A stretch of 64,000 nt of DNA, taken from positions 248,001-312,000 of the forward strand of contig NZ_JAHVIA010000006.1 of the NCBI RefSeq assembly GCF_019801965.1. Direction: 5' to 3'. The notes under the pieces are model-generated. The model made no database searches. It was not told the DNA's origin and saw only the letters and a list, made by a program, of their open reading frames with translations. The position numbers and the translations under genes were made by a program. The DNA comes from Salipiger bermudensis (lineage in GTDB: Bacteria; Pseudomonadota; Alphaproteobacteria; Rhodobacterales; Rhodobacteraceae). Positions 51,851 to 59,440 of this stretch are shown here, one piece after another (the stretch's first letter is position 1; the number at the start of each line of letters is the position of its first letter).

Positions 51851-51865
51851 AAATATACAATTTTT
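51851..51865. promoter_or_regulatory. AT-rich motif between AraC and flavoprotein genes
   Basis: AAATATACAATTTTT lies in the 177-nt divergent region, 60 nt from the AraC start and 104 nt from the flavoprotein start. It matches 13 of 15 bases of the motif at 46753-46767 upstream of TRAP operon 2. Confidence 0.5.
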
Positions 51866-51968
51866 CAGGGCCTGCGTCCATGGCTCGAAACTCGGCTTCC
51901 GGCGAGGTTGTCCGTCGAGAGGCGCGGGCCGAAGGGGCCTGAGGGCCGGGATCTACGGGAGGATGGAG

Positions 51969-53666
51969 ATGACGAAGACCCTGACAGACGGGCAGAGCTG
52001 CGACGTGCTGGTGGTCGGCTCGGGCGCCGGTGGTCTGGCGACCGCGGTGACCGCCGCCAAGCACGGGCTCGACGTGGTGGTGATCGAGAAGGAGCCGGTC
52101 TTCGGCGGCACGACTGCGTTTTCCGGCGGCGTGCTCTGGGTGCCGGGCAACCGCCATTGCGGTGCCAACGACAATCGCGACGAGGCACGGCGCTACATGA
52201 TGGAGGAGACCGGCAATTTCTACGATGCCGCAGCCGTCGAGGCCTATCTCGAGACCGGGCCCGAGATGCTCGACTGGTTCGAGCGCGAGACCTCGGTGGC
52301 CTTCGTGCCGACCCTCTATCCCGACTATCACCCGGACGTTCCGGGCGGGGTCGACGTGGGGCGCTCGGTGCTGGCGGCGCCCTTCGACACCTCGGCGCTC
52401 GGCAAGGACATGAAGCGCCTGCGGCCGCCGCTCTCGACGATCACCTTCATGGGGATGATGTTCAATTCCTCGAACGCCGACATCAAGCACTTCTTCAACG
52501 CCACCAAGTCGCTGAAATCTTTCCTCTACGTGAGCAAGCGGCTGGCCCTGCACTTCTCCGAGGTGCTGCGTTACGGGCGCGGCGCCAACGTGACCTCGGG
52601 CAATGCGCTGGCGGCGCGGCTGGCCAAGAGCTGCTTTGACCTGAACATCCCGATCCACACCGACTGCCCGGCGACCAAGCTGATCTCGGGGCCGGACGGC
52701 GTGACCGGGGCCGAGATCAGGACGCCGGACGGCGTCGTCACGGTGACCGCCCGCAAGGGCGTGGTGCTGGCCGCCGGCGGCTTCGCGCAGGACACCGACC
52801 GGATCCGCAAGGCCTATCCCCATCTCAAGCGCGGCGGCGAGCATTTCACCCCGGTGCCCGAGGGCAATACCGGCGACGGCATCGATCTCGGAGAGGCCGC
52901 GGGCGGCAAGTTCGACGTTCAGTTCCCGAACACCTCCGCCTGGATGCCGGTCTCGAAGGTGCCGACCGGCAACGGCAGCTTCACCGCTTTTCCGCACCTG
53001 CTCGACCGCTACAAGCCGGGTATCGTCGCGGTGCTGAAATCCGGCGCGCGATTCACCAACGAAAGCGAGAGCTACCATGATGTCGGCGCGGCGCTGATGG
53101 CCGCCTGCGAGGGGGAGACCGAAACCGCCTGCTGGCTGATCGCCGACCAGACCGCGATGCGGAAATACGGTCTCGGCTTTGCCAAACCCGCGCCGGTTCC
53201 GACCGCGCTTTACACCCGCAGCGGCTATCTCAAGAAGGGCCGCACGCTGGCGGAGCTCGCGGAGGCCTGCGGCATCGACCCGAAGGGGCTCGAGCGCCAC
53301 ATCGCCGCCTATAACGAAGGCGCCCGACAGGGCGAGGATCCGGCCTTCCGGCGCGGCTCGACAGCCTTCAACCGTTACCTCGCCGACCCGGAGGTCACCC
53401 CCAACCCTTGCGTCGCTCCGCTCGAGACCGGTCCGTTCTACGCGGTGAAGATCGTGATGGGCGATCTCGGCACCTTCGACGGCTTCGAGACCACCGTGGA
53501 GGGGCAGGTGCTCGACCGCGAGGGCAGCGCCATCCCCGGCCTCTTCGCGGTAGGCAACGACCGCGCCTCGATCATGGGCGGCAACTATCCCGGCGCCGGC
53601 ATCACCCTCGGGCCGGCGATGACCTTCGGCTACATCACCGGCCGCCATCTGGCAGGTGCGGCATGA
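51969..53666 (+). CDS. FAD-dependent oxidoreductase (fumarate reductase / 3-ketosteroid dehydrogenase type)
   Basis: A 565-aa flavoprotein of the FAD_binding_2 family. The N-terminal dinucleotide motif VVGSGAGGLATAVTAAKHG and the second FAD-contact GGTTAFSGGVLWVPG are clear; a C-terminal GAGITLGPAMTFGYITGRHLA closes the FAD site. Substrates of this family include 3-ketosteroids, fumarate and other enoates. The ATG at 51969 was preferred because GGGAGG lies 6 nt upstream; the ATG at 51963 would leave no spacing. It overlaps the SDR gene (ATGA) and is divergent from the AraC gene. Together with TRAP system 2 it may handle a cyclic or unsaturated carboxylate (inference). Confidence 0.9.
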   Translation: MTKTLTDGQSCDVLVVGSGAGGLATAVTAAKHGLDVVVIEKEPVFGGTTAFSGGVLWVPGNRHCGANDNRDEARRYMMEETGNFYDAAAVEAYLETGPEMLDWFERETSVAFVPTLYPDYHPDVPGGVDVGRSVLAAPFDTSALGKDMKRLRPPLSTITFMGMMFNSSNADIKHFFNATKSLKSFLYVSKRLALHFSEVLRYGRGANVTSGNALAARLAKSCFDLNIPIHTDCPATKLISGPDGVTGAEIRTPDGVVTVTARKGVVLAAGGFAQDTDRIRKAYPHLKRGGEHFTPVPEGNTGDGIDLGEAAGGKFDVQFPNTSAWMPVSKVPTGNGSFTAFPHLLDRYKPGIVAVLKSGARFTNESESYHDVGAALMAACEGETETACWLIADQTAMRKYGLGFAKPAPVPTALYTRSGYLKKGRTLAELAEACGIDPKGLERHIAAYNEGARQGEDPAFRRGSTAFNRYLADPEVTPNPCVAPLETGPFYAVKIVMGDLGTFDGFETTVEGQVLDREGSAIPGLFAVGNDRASIMGGNYPGAGITLGPAMTFGYITGRHLAGAA

Positions 53667-54469
53667 GCGCGGCGATGGACTGGCTCGAGCTTGGCGGCAA
53701 GGTCGCCGTGGTCACCGGCGGCGGCGGCGGCATTGGGCGGGCCTGTCTGCAGACCTTCCTCGACGCGGGCTGCACCGTGGTCTCGCTCGATCTGGGCGCC
53801 GCCGTGGTGGACTCGCTGCAACAGGACTTCGGCGGCGCGCGCTTCCTCGCCATCGACTGCAACGTGACCTCGCCCGAGAGCCTGAGCGCCGCCGCCGAGA
53901 CGATCGCGGTGCAATTCGGCGGGGCCGACATCCTCGTCAACAATGCCGGCATCCTGCGCCCCGGCCCGCTGGCGCAGCTGTCGCTCGACGACTGGCGGGC
54001 GATGCTGGCGGTGAATCTCGACGGGGTGATGCTGGCGACGCAGGTCTTTGCGGCGCAGATGGCGGAACGTGGCGGGGGTGCGGTGGTGCACGTGGCCTCG
54101 ATCTCGGCCAGCAACCCGCAGCCCTTTTCCGGCGCCTACAGCCCCGGCAAGGCGGCGGTGGCGATGCTGTCGCGCCAGATCGCCTACGAAATGGCGGCAC
54201 AGGGCATCCGCTCCAACGTGGTGAGCCCGGGCCTCGTCGTCACGCCGCTCAGCGCGGCATTCTACGCCGATGCCGAGGTCAAGGCGGCGCGCGAGCGTCA
54301 TGTGCCGGCGGGTCGGATCGGGACGCCGCAGGACATGGCCAATGCCGTGGCCTATCTCGCCAGCCCGCGTGCGGGCTACGTGACGGGGCAGGAGATCGTC
54401 GTCGATGGCGGTCTGTCGCAGACCGTCATGGGCAATGTGCCGCGCCCGGGTTACACAGCCGGACGCTGA
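53663..54469 (+). CDS. short-chain dehydrogenase/reductase
   Basis: A 268-aa classical SDR with the nucleotide motif VVTGGGGGIGRA, NNAG, catalytic Ser in ASIS, and YSPGK (Tyr/Lys) followed by VVSPGLVVTPL. It is translationally coupled to the flavoprotein gene by an ATGA overlap. Probable role: oxidation or reduction of an alcohol/ketone in the same pathway. A frame running further upstream is antisense-like and was not used. Confidence 0.93.
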   Translation: MSAAMDWLELGGKVAVVTGGGGGIGRACLQTFLDAGCTVVSLDLGAAVVDSLQQDFGGARFLAIDCNVTSPESLSAAAETIAVQFGGADILVNNAGILRPGPLAQLSLDDWRAMLAVNLDGVMLATQVFAAQMAERGGGAVVHVASISASNPQPFSGAYSPGKAAVAMLSRQIAYEMAAQGIRSNVVSPGLVVTPLSAAFYADAEVKAARERHVPAGRIGTPQDMANAVAYLASPRAGYVTGQEIVVDGGLSQTVMGNVPRPGYTAGR

Positions 54470-54663
54470 CGGGGCTCGTGAAGTCTCATGAGCGCGACCG
54501 GATCGCGGCGCTCGGGCGGTCGTTCCCCATTGCCCTGTCGGCGTCTGCCGAAAACGAGGCGCCGGGAGGCTTCGCTGGCGTGGATTTCCGGCGCGTGGAA
54601 AATGAAAGACGCGAGGGGCCATCCCGGAGGCGTGCGACCAATCGACTGACCCCGGCCGGCCGC

Positions 54664-55353
54664 TCAGGAGATCTGCGCGATCGCCCTGAGCATCGCCTCG
54701 CAGGTCCTCATGTTGTGCGCCTCAAGGCGCGCGGCAAGATCCAGCGGGGTCCTTGCGCGAAGGGCGATCATGATCTGCTCGTGCTCCGCGAAGCTGTCGG
54801 CCACGCGTGTGAAATCCTCGTTCACGACGAAGCGATACCGCCAGATCCGCTGCTGCAGCCCCTCGTAGGTCTCGCATAGCAGGGCATTGCCCGAGATCTG
54901 CGCCAGCCCCTTGTGGAAGGCATAGTTCAGCCGGGTGTAATCATCCATCTGCCCCTGCTCGAGCGTCGCGCCGAGTTCGTGGTGCAGCGCGTCGATGGCG
55001 TCGAGATCCTCCTGCGTGACCCGTTCGGCAGCGGTGAGGCCGATCAGCCGTTCCAACGCGCCCTTCAGCTCGAAGATCGGCCGGATCTGCTCCGGATCGA
55101 TCGGCGCTACGATTGCCCCGCGGTTGGGGCGGAGCTGAACGAACCCCTGCACCGCCAGAACCTTGAGCGCCTCGCGCAACGGCGTGCGGGACACTCCGAA
55201 CATGCGGCAAAGCTCGGCCTCGGGAATGCGCTGCCCGTTTTCCAGCGTGCCCTCGATCATCAGCTGGCGCATCCGGCTGACAAGGGTCTCGTGCAGAGAC
55301 GCCTCGCCCTCGTCCTCCGGTAGCAGATCATCCCTCAACTCCAGGTCCCCCAT
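54664..55353 (-). CDS. GntR family transcriptional regulator (FCD domain)
   Basis: A 229-aa FadR-type regulator. The winged helix at residues about 18-85 (PEAELCRMFGVSRTPLREALKVLAVQGFVQLRPNRG) is followed by an FCD helical domain, which in this family often binds a carboxylate plus metal. The ATG at 55353 has a GGAGACGGG ribosome-binding site. It lies 25 nt downstream of the AMDase-like gene on the same strand, so the two are co-transcribed. It is a strong candidate to bind the paired 18-bp motifs at 56155 and 56391. Confidence 0.93.
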   Translation of the reverse strand: MGDLELRDDLLPEDEGEASLHETLVSRMRQLMIEGTLENGQRIPEAELCRMFGVSRTPLREALKVLAVQGFVQLRPNRGAIVAPIDPEQIRPIFELKGALERLIGLTAAERVTQEDLDAIDALHHELGATLEQGQMDDYTRLNYAFHKGLAQISGNALLCETYEGLQQRIWRYRFVVNEDFTRVADSFAEHEQIMIALRARTPLDLAARLEAHNMRTCEAMLRAIAQIS

Positions 55354-55378
55354 CCCGTCTCCTCGTGCCGCCTGCGGG

Positions 55379-56119
55379 TCATTTGGAGAACATCATGCCG
55401 AATTCCGACAGCGGCGTCATGTCCGTCCCTGCTTCCTTAAGACAGCCCCAGAGGGTGAAAGCCACGGAGTCGAGCACCGGAATGCCAAGTTCGCGCTCCA
55501 GTTCGGCCGCCACCATGGGGCCGCGCATGTTGGTGCAGACGATCGCGATCGCATCGGGCTTGGCCTCGGCCACCTCGCGGCACATCGCCGCGATCTCTTC
55601 TTCGGACACTTCCGAGAACGAAAAATTGTCCGATCGGTTGCTGTGTCGCTCGGCCACGGTTTCGATCCCGATGGCGGCGTAGTTGTCGATGATCTGCTGC
55701 TGCACATCGGGTGTGTAAGGTGTCACCAGGCCCAACTTCCTGACATCGAAGGCTTCGAGCAGCGTGTTGAGGCTCTTGATCGCCGTGGTCGCCTTGGCAC
55801 CCGTGCGCTCGGTCAGCGCCGCGCAGAGCCGATCGTCGCTGTCAAAGCCCAGCCAGCTGGCCGAGGTGCCATTCCACGCAATGACATCGATCTTGGCATC
55901 GGCCAGCAGATCCGCGGCCGCAAGGACGGGATCCGTCCCGAACTGCTTGTCGGACCCTTCGTCGAGCGCGATCCGCGTCACGCGCAGGCGGCCGAAATGC
56001 ACCGACACGTCCGGAAACAGCGGCCACGCCAGCGCCGCGGTGTAAGGTTCGACCACCGTATTGGATGACGGGGTCAGCATGCCGATGATCGTCGGGCCGG
56101 AAGAATCGCTTCTCTGCAT
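55379..56119 (-). CDS. Asp/Glu racemase superfamily enzyme, arylmalonate-decarboxylase-like
   Basis: A 246-aa protein of the Asp/Glu/hydantoin racemase superfamily, which includes arylmalonate decarboxylase (AMDase) and maleate isomerase. In racemases two cysteines act. Here the first position is Gly84 (NGTSAS) and the second is Cys195 (IVCTNMRG), the single-cysteine pattern of AMDase (Gly74/Cys188 there). Thr85, Ser86 and Tyr135 (TPYT) match the dioxyanion-hole residues of AMDase. A malonate-type decarboxylase or maleate-isomerase-like reaction is thus plausible, whereas classical racemase activity is unlikely. It is divergent from the TRAP operon and co-transcribed with the GntR regulator. 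Confidence 0.85.
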   Translation of the reverse strand: MQRSDSSGPTIIGMLTPSSNTVVEPYTAALAWPLFPDVSVHFGRLRVTRIALDEGSDKQFGTDPVLAAADLLADAKIDVIAWNGTSASWLGFDSDDRLCAALTERTGAKATTAIKSLNTLLEAFDVRKLGLVTPYTPDVQQQIIDNYAAIGIETVAERHSNRSDNFSFSEVSEEEIAAMCREVAEAKPDAIAIVCTNMRGPMVAAELERELGIPVLDSVAFTLWGCLKEAGTDMTPLSEFGMMFSK

Positions 56120-56154
56120 TCAAAAATTCCATTCACTGCGAGGGTGGCGGATGA

Positions 56155-56172
56155 ATTGCATTCATTTTTTGC
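56155..56172 (-). promoter_or_regulatory. 18-bp motif, copy 1 (beside the AMDase-like gene)
   Basis: Read on the minus strand this is GCAAAAAATGAATGCAAT, 36 nt upstream of the AMDase-like start. It overlaps the palindrome TGAAT-TGC-ATTCA (56152-56164). A 17/18 copy in the other orientation lies at 56391-56408, beside dctP. Confidence 0.7.
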
Positions 56173-56390
56173 AGCTCCGCGCTTGGCTCTGTCCTGACAG
56201 CTTGCGCCACGGTCCGGCAATTTCGTCAACACGCCAGTGTCAAGAAAATCCACCAAACGGGCATATGTCTGGCATAATCGGGCTGTTTTTGCCTAAAAAT
56301 GCACCGTTTCCCGAAGAAATGTAAAAAGCTTGGCGGCGCGTCGCAATTTCCGTTGATCGGCGAGGTCGGTTCCTGAAACGCTCGGATCAG

Positions 56391-56408
56391 GCAAAAAATG
56401 AATACAAT
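56391..56408 (+). promoter_or_regulatory. 18-bp motif, copy 2 (beside dctP of system 3)
   Basis: GCAAAAAATGAATACAAT ends 15 nt before the dctP ATG and just upstream of its CAGGGAGACG ribosome-binding site. It differs from copy 1 at one position and is inverted relative to it, so each divergent gene has one copy oriented toward its own coding direction. Confidence 0.7.
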
Positions 56409-56423
56409 CTCAGGGAGACGATA

Positions 56424-57467
56424 ATGCGTAATTCAATCACCACCGTCCTAGCCGCCACCGCTCTGATCAGCGTCCCGGCGCTGGCTTCGGCCCAGAACAC
56501 GCTCCGCATCGCGGGCAACTTCTCGCAGAACACCAAGCAGGTCTCGATCGAGCAGGCCTTCTTCGAGGGGCTGAGCGAGAACGCCGGCGTCGCGCTCGAG
56601 GTCAATTACAACCCGATGGACGTGGTCGGCGTGAAGGCCCCCGACGCCCTGCGCCTGCTGCGCAGCGGCGCGTTCGACGTGATGTCGGTGCAGATCGGCA
56701 TGGCATCGCGCGATGACCCGTTCTTCGAGGGCATCGACCTGATCGGCGTCGCCACCGACATGGACAGTCTGCACACCGTGGTCGACGCCTATCGCGACGC
56801 CTTCGACACCCGCCTTCAGGAGAAGTTCAACGCCAAGGCGCTGACCCTCTGGCCCTTCGGTCCGCAGGTCTTCTACTGCAACGAGCCGATCGAGACGCTG
56901 GCCGACCTGGAGGGCATGAAGGTCCGCAGCTTCACGCCGTCGATGTCCGCCATGCTGGAATCCCTGGGTGCGACCCCGGTGACCCTGCAGTTCTCCGAGG
57001 TCTATCCCGCCCTGCAGCGCGGCGTCGTGACCTGCGGCGTGACCTCGCCGACCTCCGGCAATACCGGCAACTGGCCCGAGGTGACCACCCACCAGCTGCC
57101 GCTGTCGGTCTCCGGCTCGGTGCAGGGGCATTTCATCAACCTCGACACGTGGAATTCCTTCTCGGCCGAGCAACAGGCGGCGCTGGAGGAAGAATTCAAG
57201 TCCCTCGAGGATCAGCTCTGGGAGCTCGCCGTGTCGGCCAATGGTGACGCGGTGGCCTGCAACACCGGTGACGACAGCTGCTCGGATCACACGAAGTTCG
57301 ACATGGAGCTGGTCGAGATCAACGAAGACGATCGCGCGAAGATCAAGGAGATCGCCGAGACCGTCGTGCTGCCGATCTGGAAGGAGACCTGCAACAACGT
57401 CGATCCCTCCTGCACCGAGACCTGGAACGCGACCGCCGGCGAAGCCGCCGGCCTGACCATCAACTGA
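56424..57467 (+). CDS. dctP: TRAP transporter solute-binding protein (DctP), system 3
   Basis: A 347-aa periplasmic protein with a Sec signal (MRNSITTVLAATALISVP, cleavage near SAQ). DctP features are present (LADLEGMKVRSFTPSMSAMLESLGATPV, with the ligand-binding Arg in KVRSF). The C-terminal part holds two CX6C loops, Cys279-Cys286 and Cys323-Cys330, plus further cysteines (FYCNEP, VVTCGV), so one or more disulfides are likely. First gene of a six-gene operon. A hairpin followed by TTT separates it from dctQ. Copy 2 of the 18-bp motif lies directly upstream. Confidence 0.93.
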   Translation: MRNSITTVLAATALISVPALASAQNTLRIAGNFSQNTKQVSIEQAFFEGLSENAGVALEVNYNPMDVVGVKAPDALRLLRSGAFDVMSVQIGMASRDDPFFEGIDLIGVATDMDSLHTVVDAYRDAFDTRLQEKFNAKALTLWPFGPQVFYCNEPIETLADLEGMKVRSFTPSMSAMLESLGATPVTLQFSEVYPALQRGVVTCGVTSPTSGNTGNWPEVTTHQLPLSVSGSVQGHFINLDTWNSFSAEQQAALEEEFKSLEDQLWELAVSANGDAVACNTGDDSCSDHTKFDMELVEINEDDRAKIKEIAETVVLPIWKETCNNVDPSCTETWNATAGEAAGLTIN

Positions 57468-57491
57468 GCCTGTCCAGGGCAAGACCATTTG

Positions 57492-57516
57492 CGGGGGCGC
57501 CGATCCGGCGCCCCCG
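57492..57516 (+). terminator. stem-loop after dctP (system 3)
   Basis: A perfect 11-bp stem (CGGGGGCGCCG / CGGCGCCCCCG) with a 3-nt loop is followed by TTTC. It lies 25 nt past the dctP stop and looks like a partial terminator lowering dctQM and downstream expression relative to dctP. Confidence 0.65.
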
Positions 57517-57549
57517 TTTCCCCATCCACGCAGGCCCGGGAGACACCGA

Positions 57550-58140
57550 ATGTCCGAAGAAAACAGGGTCGCGCAGGCGATGACGCCCGTCGCGCGGTTT
57601 CTTGCGCTGGTGGCCGGCTACGCGCTGCTGCTGCTCACCCTGACGATCACAGCCGAGGTCCTGCTGCGGCGCTTCGCCAATGTCTCGCTTCAGGGCGGCG
57701 ACGAGCTGGGCGGCTACACGCTCGCCATCACCGGCGCCTTCGGCTTTTCGCTGGCCGCGATCGAACGCGCCCATACCCGGGTCGAGATCCTGACCGAGCG
57801 CGTCAATCCCGCGGTCGGGTCGGTGCTGAACCTGCTGGCGACGCTGGGCACCATGCTGATGGCGCTCTTCATGGCTTGGCGGGGCTGGGCCGCGCTGATG
57901 GAAAGCATTGAATTCAAGTCCCTGTCCGGCACGCCGCTGATGACGCCGCTATGGATGCCGCAAAGCCTCTGGGTCTTCGGTCTGGCGGTGTTTGCCGTGG
58001 TCTCGAGTGCGCTGTTCCTGCATGCGGCGATGCTGTTCCTGCGCGACCGCGACCGGCTCAACCGCTTCTACGGGCCGAAATCGCTCGACGATCTCATTCA
58101 TGAAGAACAGGCCGGCGTGACGGCAAGAGGTGCACAATGA
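57550..58140 (+). CDS. dctQ: TRAP transporter small permease (DctQ), system 3
   Basis: A 196-aa four-helix membrane protein. The first helix ends with TITAEVLLRRFANVSLQGGDELGGY, the DctQ landmark, followed by AIERAHTRVEILTERV. The stop overlaps the dctM start (ATGA). It couples DctP-bound substrate delivery to DctM. Confidence 0.92.
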   Translation: MSEENRVAQAMTPVARFLALVAGYALLLLTLTITAEVLLRRFANVSLQGGDELGGYTLAITGAFGFSLAAIERAHTRVEILTERVNPAVGSVLNLLATLGTMLMALFMAWRGWAALMESIEFKSLSGTPLMTPLWMPQSLWVFGLAVFAVVSSALFLHAAMLFLRDRDRLNRFYGPKSLDDLIHEEQAGVTARGAQ

Positions 58141-59438
58141 TCGGGATCGGAGAAGCAACGCTCGGCTTCATGATGATGCTGGGCCTGATGTTGATCGGCC
58201 TTCCCGTGGCCGTGGCGATGTTCCTCACTGCCTTCACCGGCGCGATGCTCACCATGGGCTGGCCGATCCTGATGACCTTCGGCAACCAGATCTGGAGCGG
58301 TCAGAACGATTTCATCCTCACCGCGATCCCGCTCTTCGTCTTTCTGGGCGAGATCCTGGTGCGCTCCGGGGTCGCCGACGGGCTCTACCGCGCGCTGTCG
58401 GACTGGCTGCGCAAGCTGCCCGGGGGGCTGCTGCATTCCAACATCGGGGCCTCGGCCTTCTTTGCCGCGGTCTCGGGGTCTTCCGTCGCGACGGCGGCCA
58501 CCATCGGCAACGTCGCCATCCCGATCCTGTCGGAACGCAAGTACGACGAGCGCCTGACCGCCGGCACCATCGCCGCCGGTGCCACGTTGGGCATCCTGAT
58601 CCCGCCGTCGATCAACATCATCATCTACGGCTCGATGACCAACACTTCCATCGGCCAGCTCTTCGCCGCCGGCATCCTGCCGGGCATCGCTCTGACCGTC
58701 GCCTTCATGGCGTTGATCGCGGTGATCTCGATCCTGCACCCCGGCGTGGCAGGCCCGAGCCTGCCCGACCGTCCGATGCGCGAAAAGCTGAAGTCCCTGC
58801 TGGAAATCCTGCCACCGCTGCTGATCTTCGCCATTGTCATGGGGGTCATCTACGGCGGCTGGGCCACGCCCACGGAATCCGCCGCCATCGGCGTGACCTG
58901 CGCGCTCCTGGTCGCCCTGGCCAAGCGCAAGATGAGCCTGCCGCTACTGCACGAGGCAATGATTTCCACCGTGCGGATCTCGGCGATGATCCTGCTGATC
59001 ATGGTCGGCGCGCATTTCCTGAATTTCGTGATCGGGATGCTCGGCATCCCCCAGACCCTGACCCGCTTCGTGGTCGATCTGGGCGCGGGGCCGATCCAGG
59101 TGCTGTTCCTGCTGATCCTCTTCTACCTCATCCTCGGCTGTTTCATGGAGACGCTGTCGATGATGATCGCCACGCTGCCGGTGGTCTTCCCGCTGGTCGT
59201 GCAGCTTGGCATCGATCCGGTCTGGTTCGGCATCTTTCTCGTGCTGATGATGGAGACCGGCCTGATCACGCCGCCCATCGGCATGAACCTCTACATCGTG
59301 CAGGGCGTGCGCGGCACCGGGTCGATCATGGATGTGATCTGGGGCTCGCTGCCCTTCGTGCTGCTGATGCTGGCCTTCACAATCCTGCTGATCGTCTGGC
59401 CGGGGCTGGTGCTCTGGTTGCCGAACCTGCTGTTCTGA
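58137..59438 (+). CDS. dctM: TRAP transporter large permease (DctM), system 3
   Basis: A 433-aa DctM-family permease. Typical motifs: AVSGSSVATAATIGNVAIPIL, LGILIPPSINIIIYGSM, a GGWATPTESAAIGV segment, and a late LITPPIGMNLYIVQGV. About 12 membrane segments are seen. It is coupled to dctQ by ATGA and is followed after 2 nt by the amidohydrolase gene. Confidence 0.95.
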   Translation: MIGIGEATLGFMMMLGLMLIGLPVAVAMFLTAFTGAMLTMGWPILMTFGNQIWSGQNDFILTAIPLFVFLGEILVRSGVADGLYRALSDWLRKLPGGLLHSNIGASAFFAAVSGSSVATAATIGNVAIPILSERKYDERLTAGTIAAGATLGILIPPSINIIIYGSMTNTSIGQLFAAGILPGIALTVAFMALIAVISILHPGVAGPSLPDRPMREKLKSLLEILPPLLIFAIVMGVIYGGWATPTESAAIGVTCALLVALAKRKMSLPLLHEAMISTVRISAMILLIMVGAHFLNFVIGMLGIPQTLTRFVVDLGAGPIQVLFLLILFYLILGCFMETLSMMIATLPVVFPLVVQLGIDPVWFGIFLVLMMETGLITPPIGMNLYIVQGVRGTGSIMDVIWGSLPFVLLMLAFTILLIVWPGLVLWLPNLLF

Positions 59439-59440
59439 CC

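Noticed and set aside
58130-59440. Long frame fused to the amidohydrolase over dctM
   Set aside because: It is out of frame with the well-supported dctM gene; the amidohydrolase has its own start 2 nt after the dctM stop.
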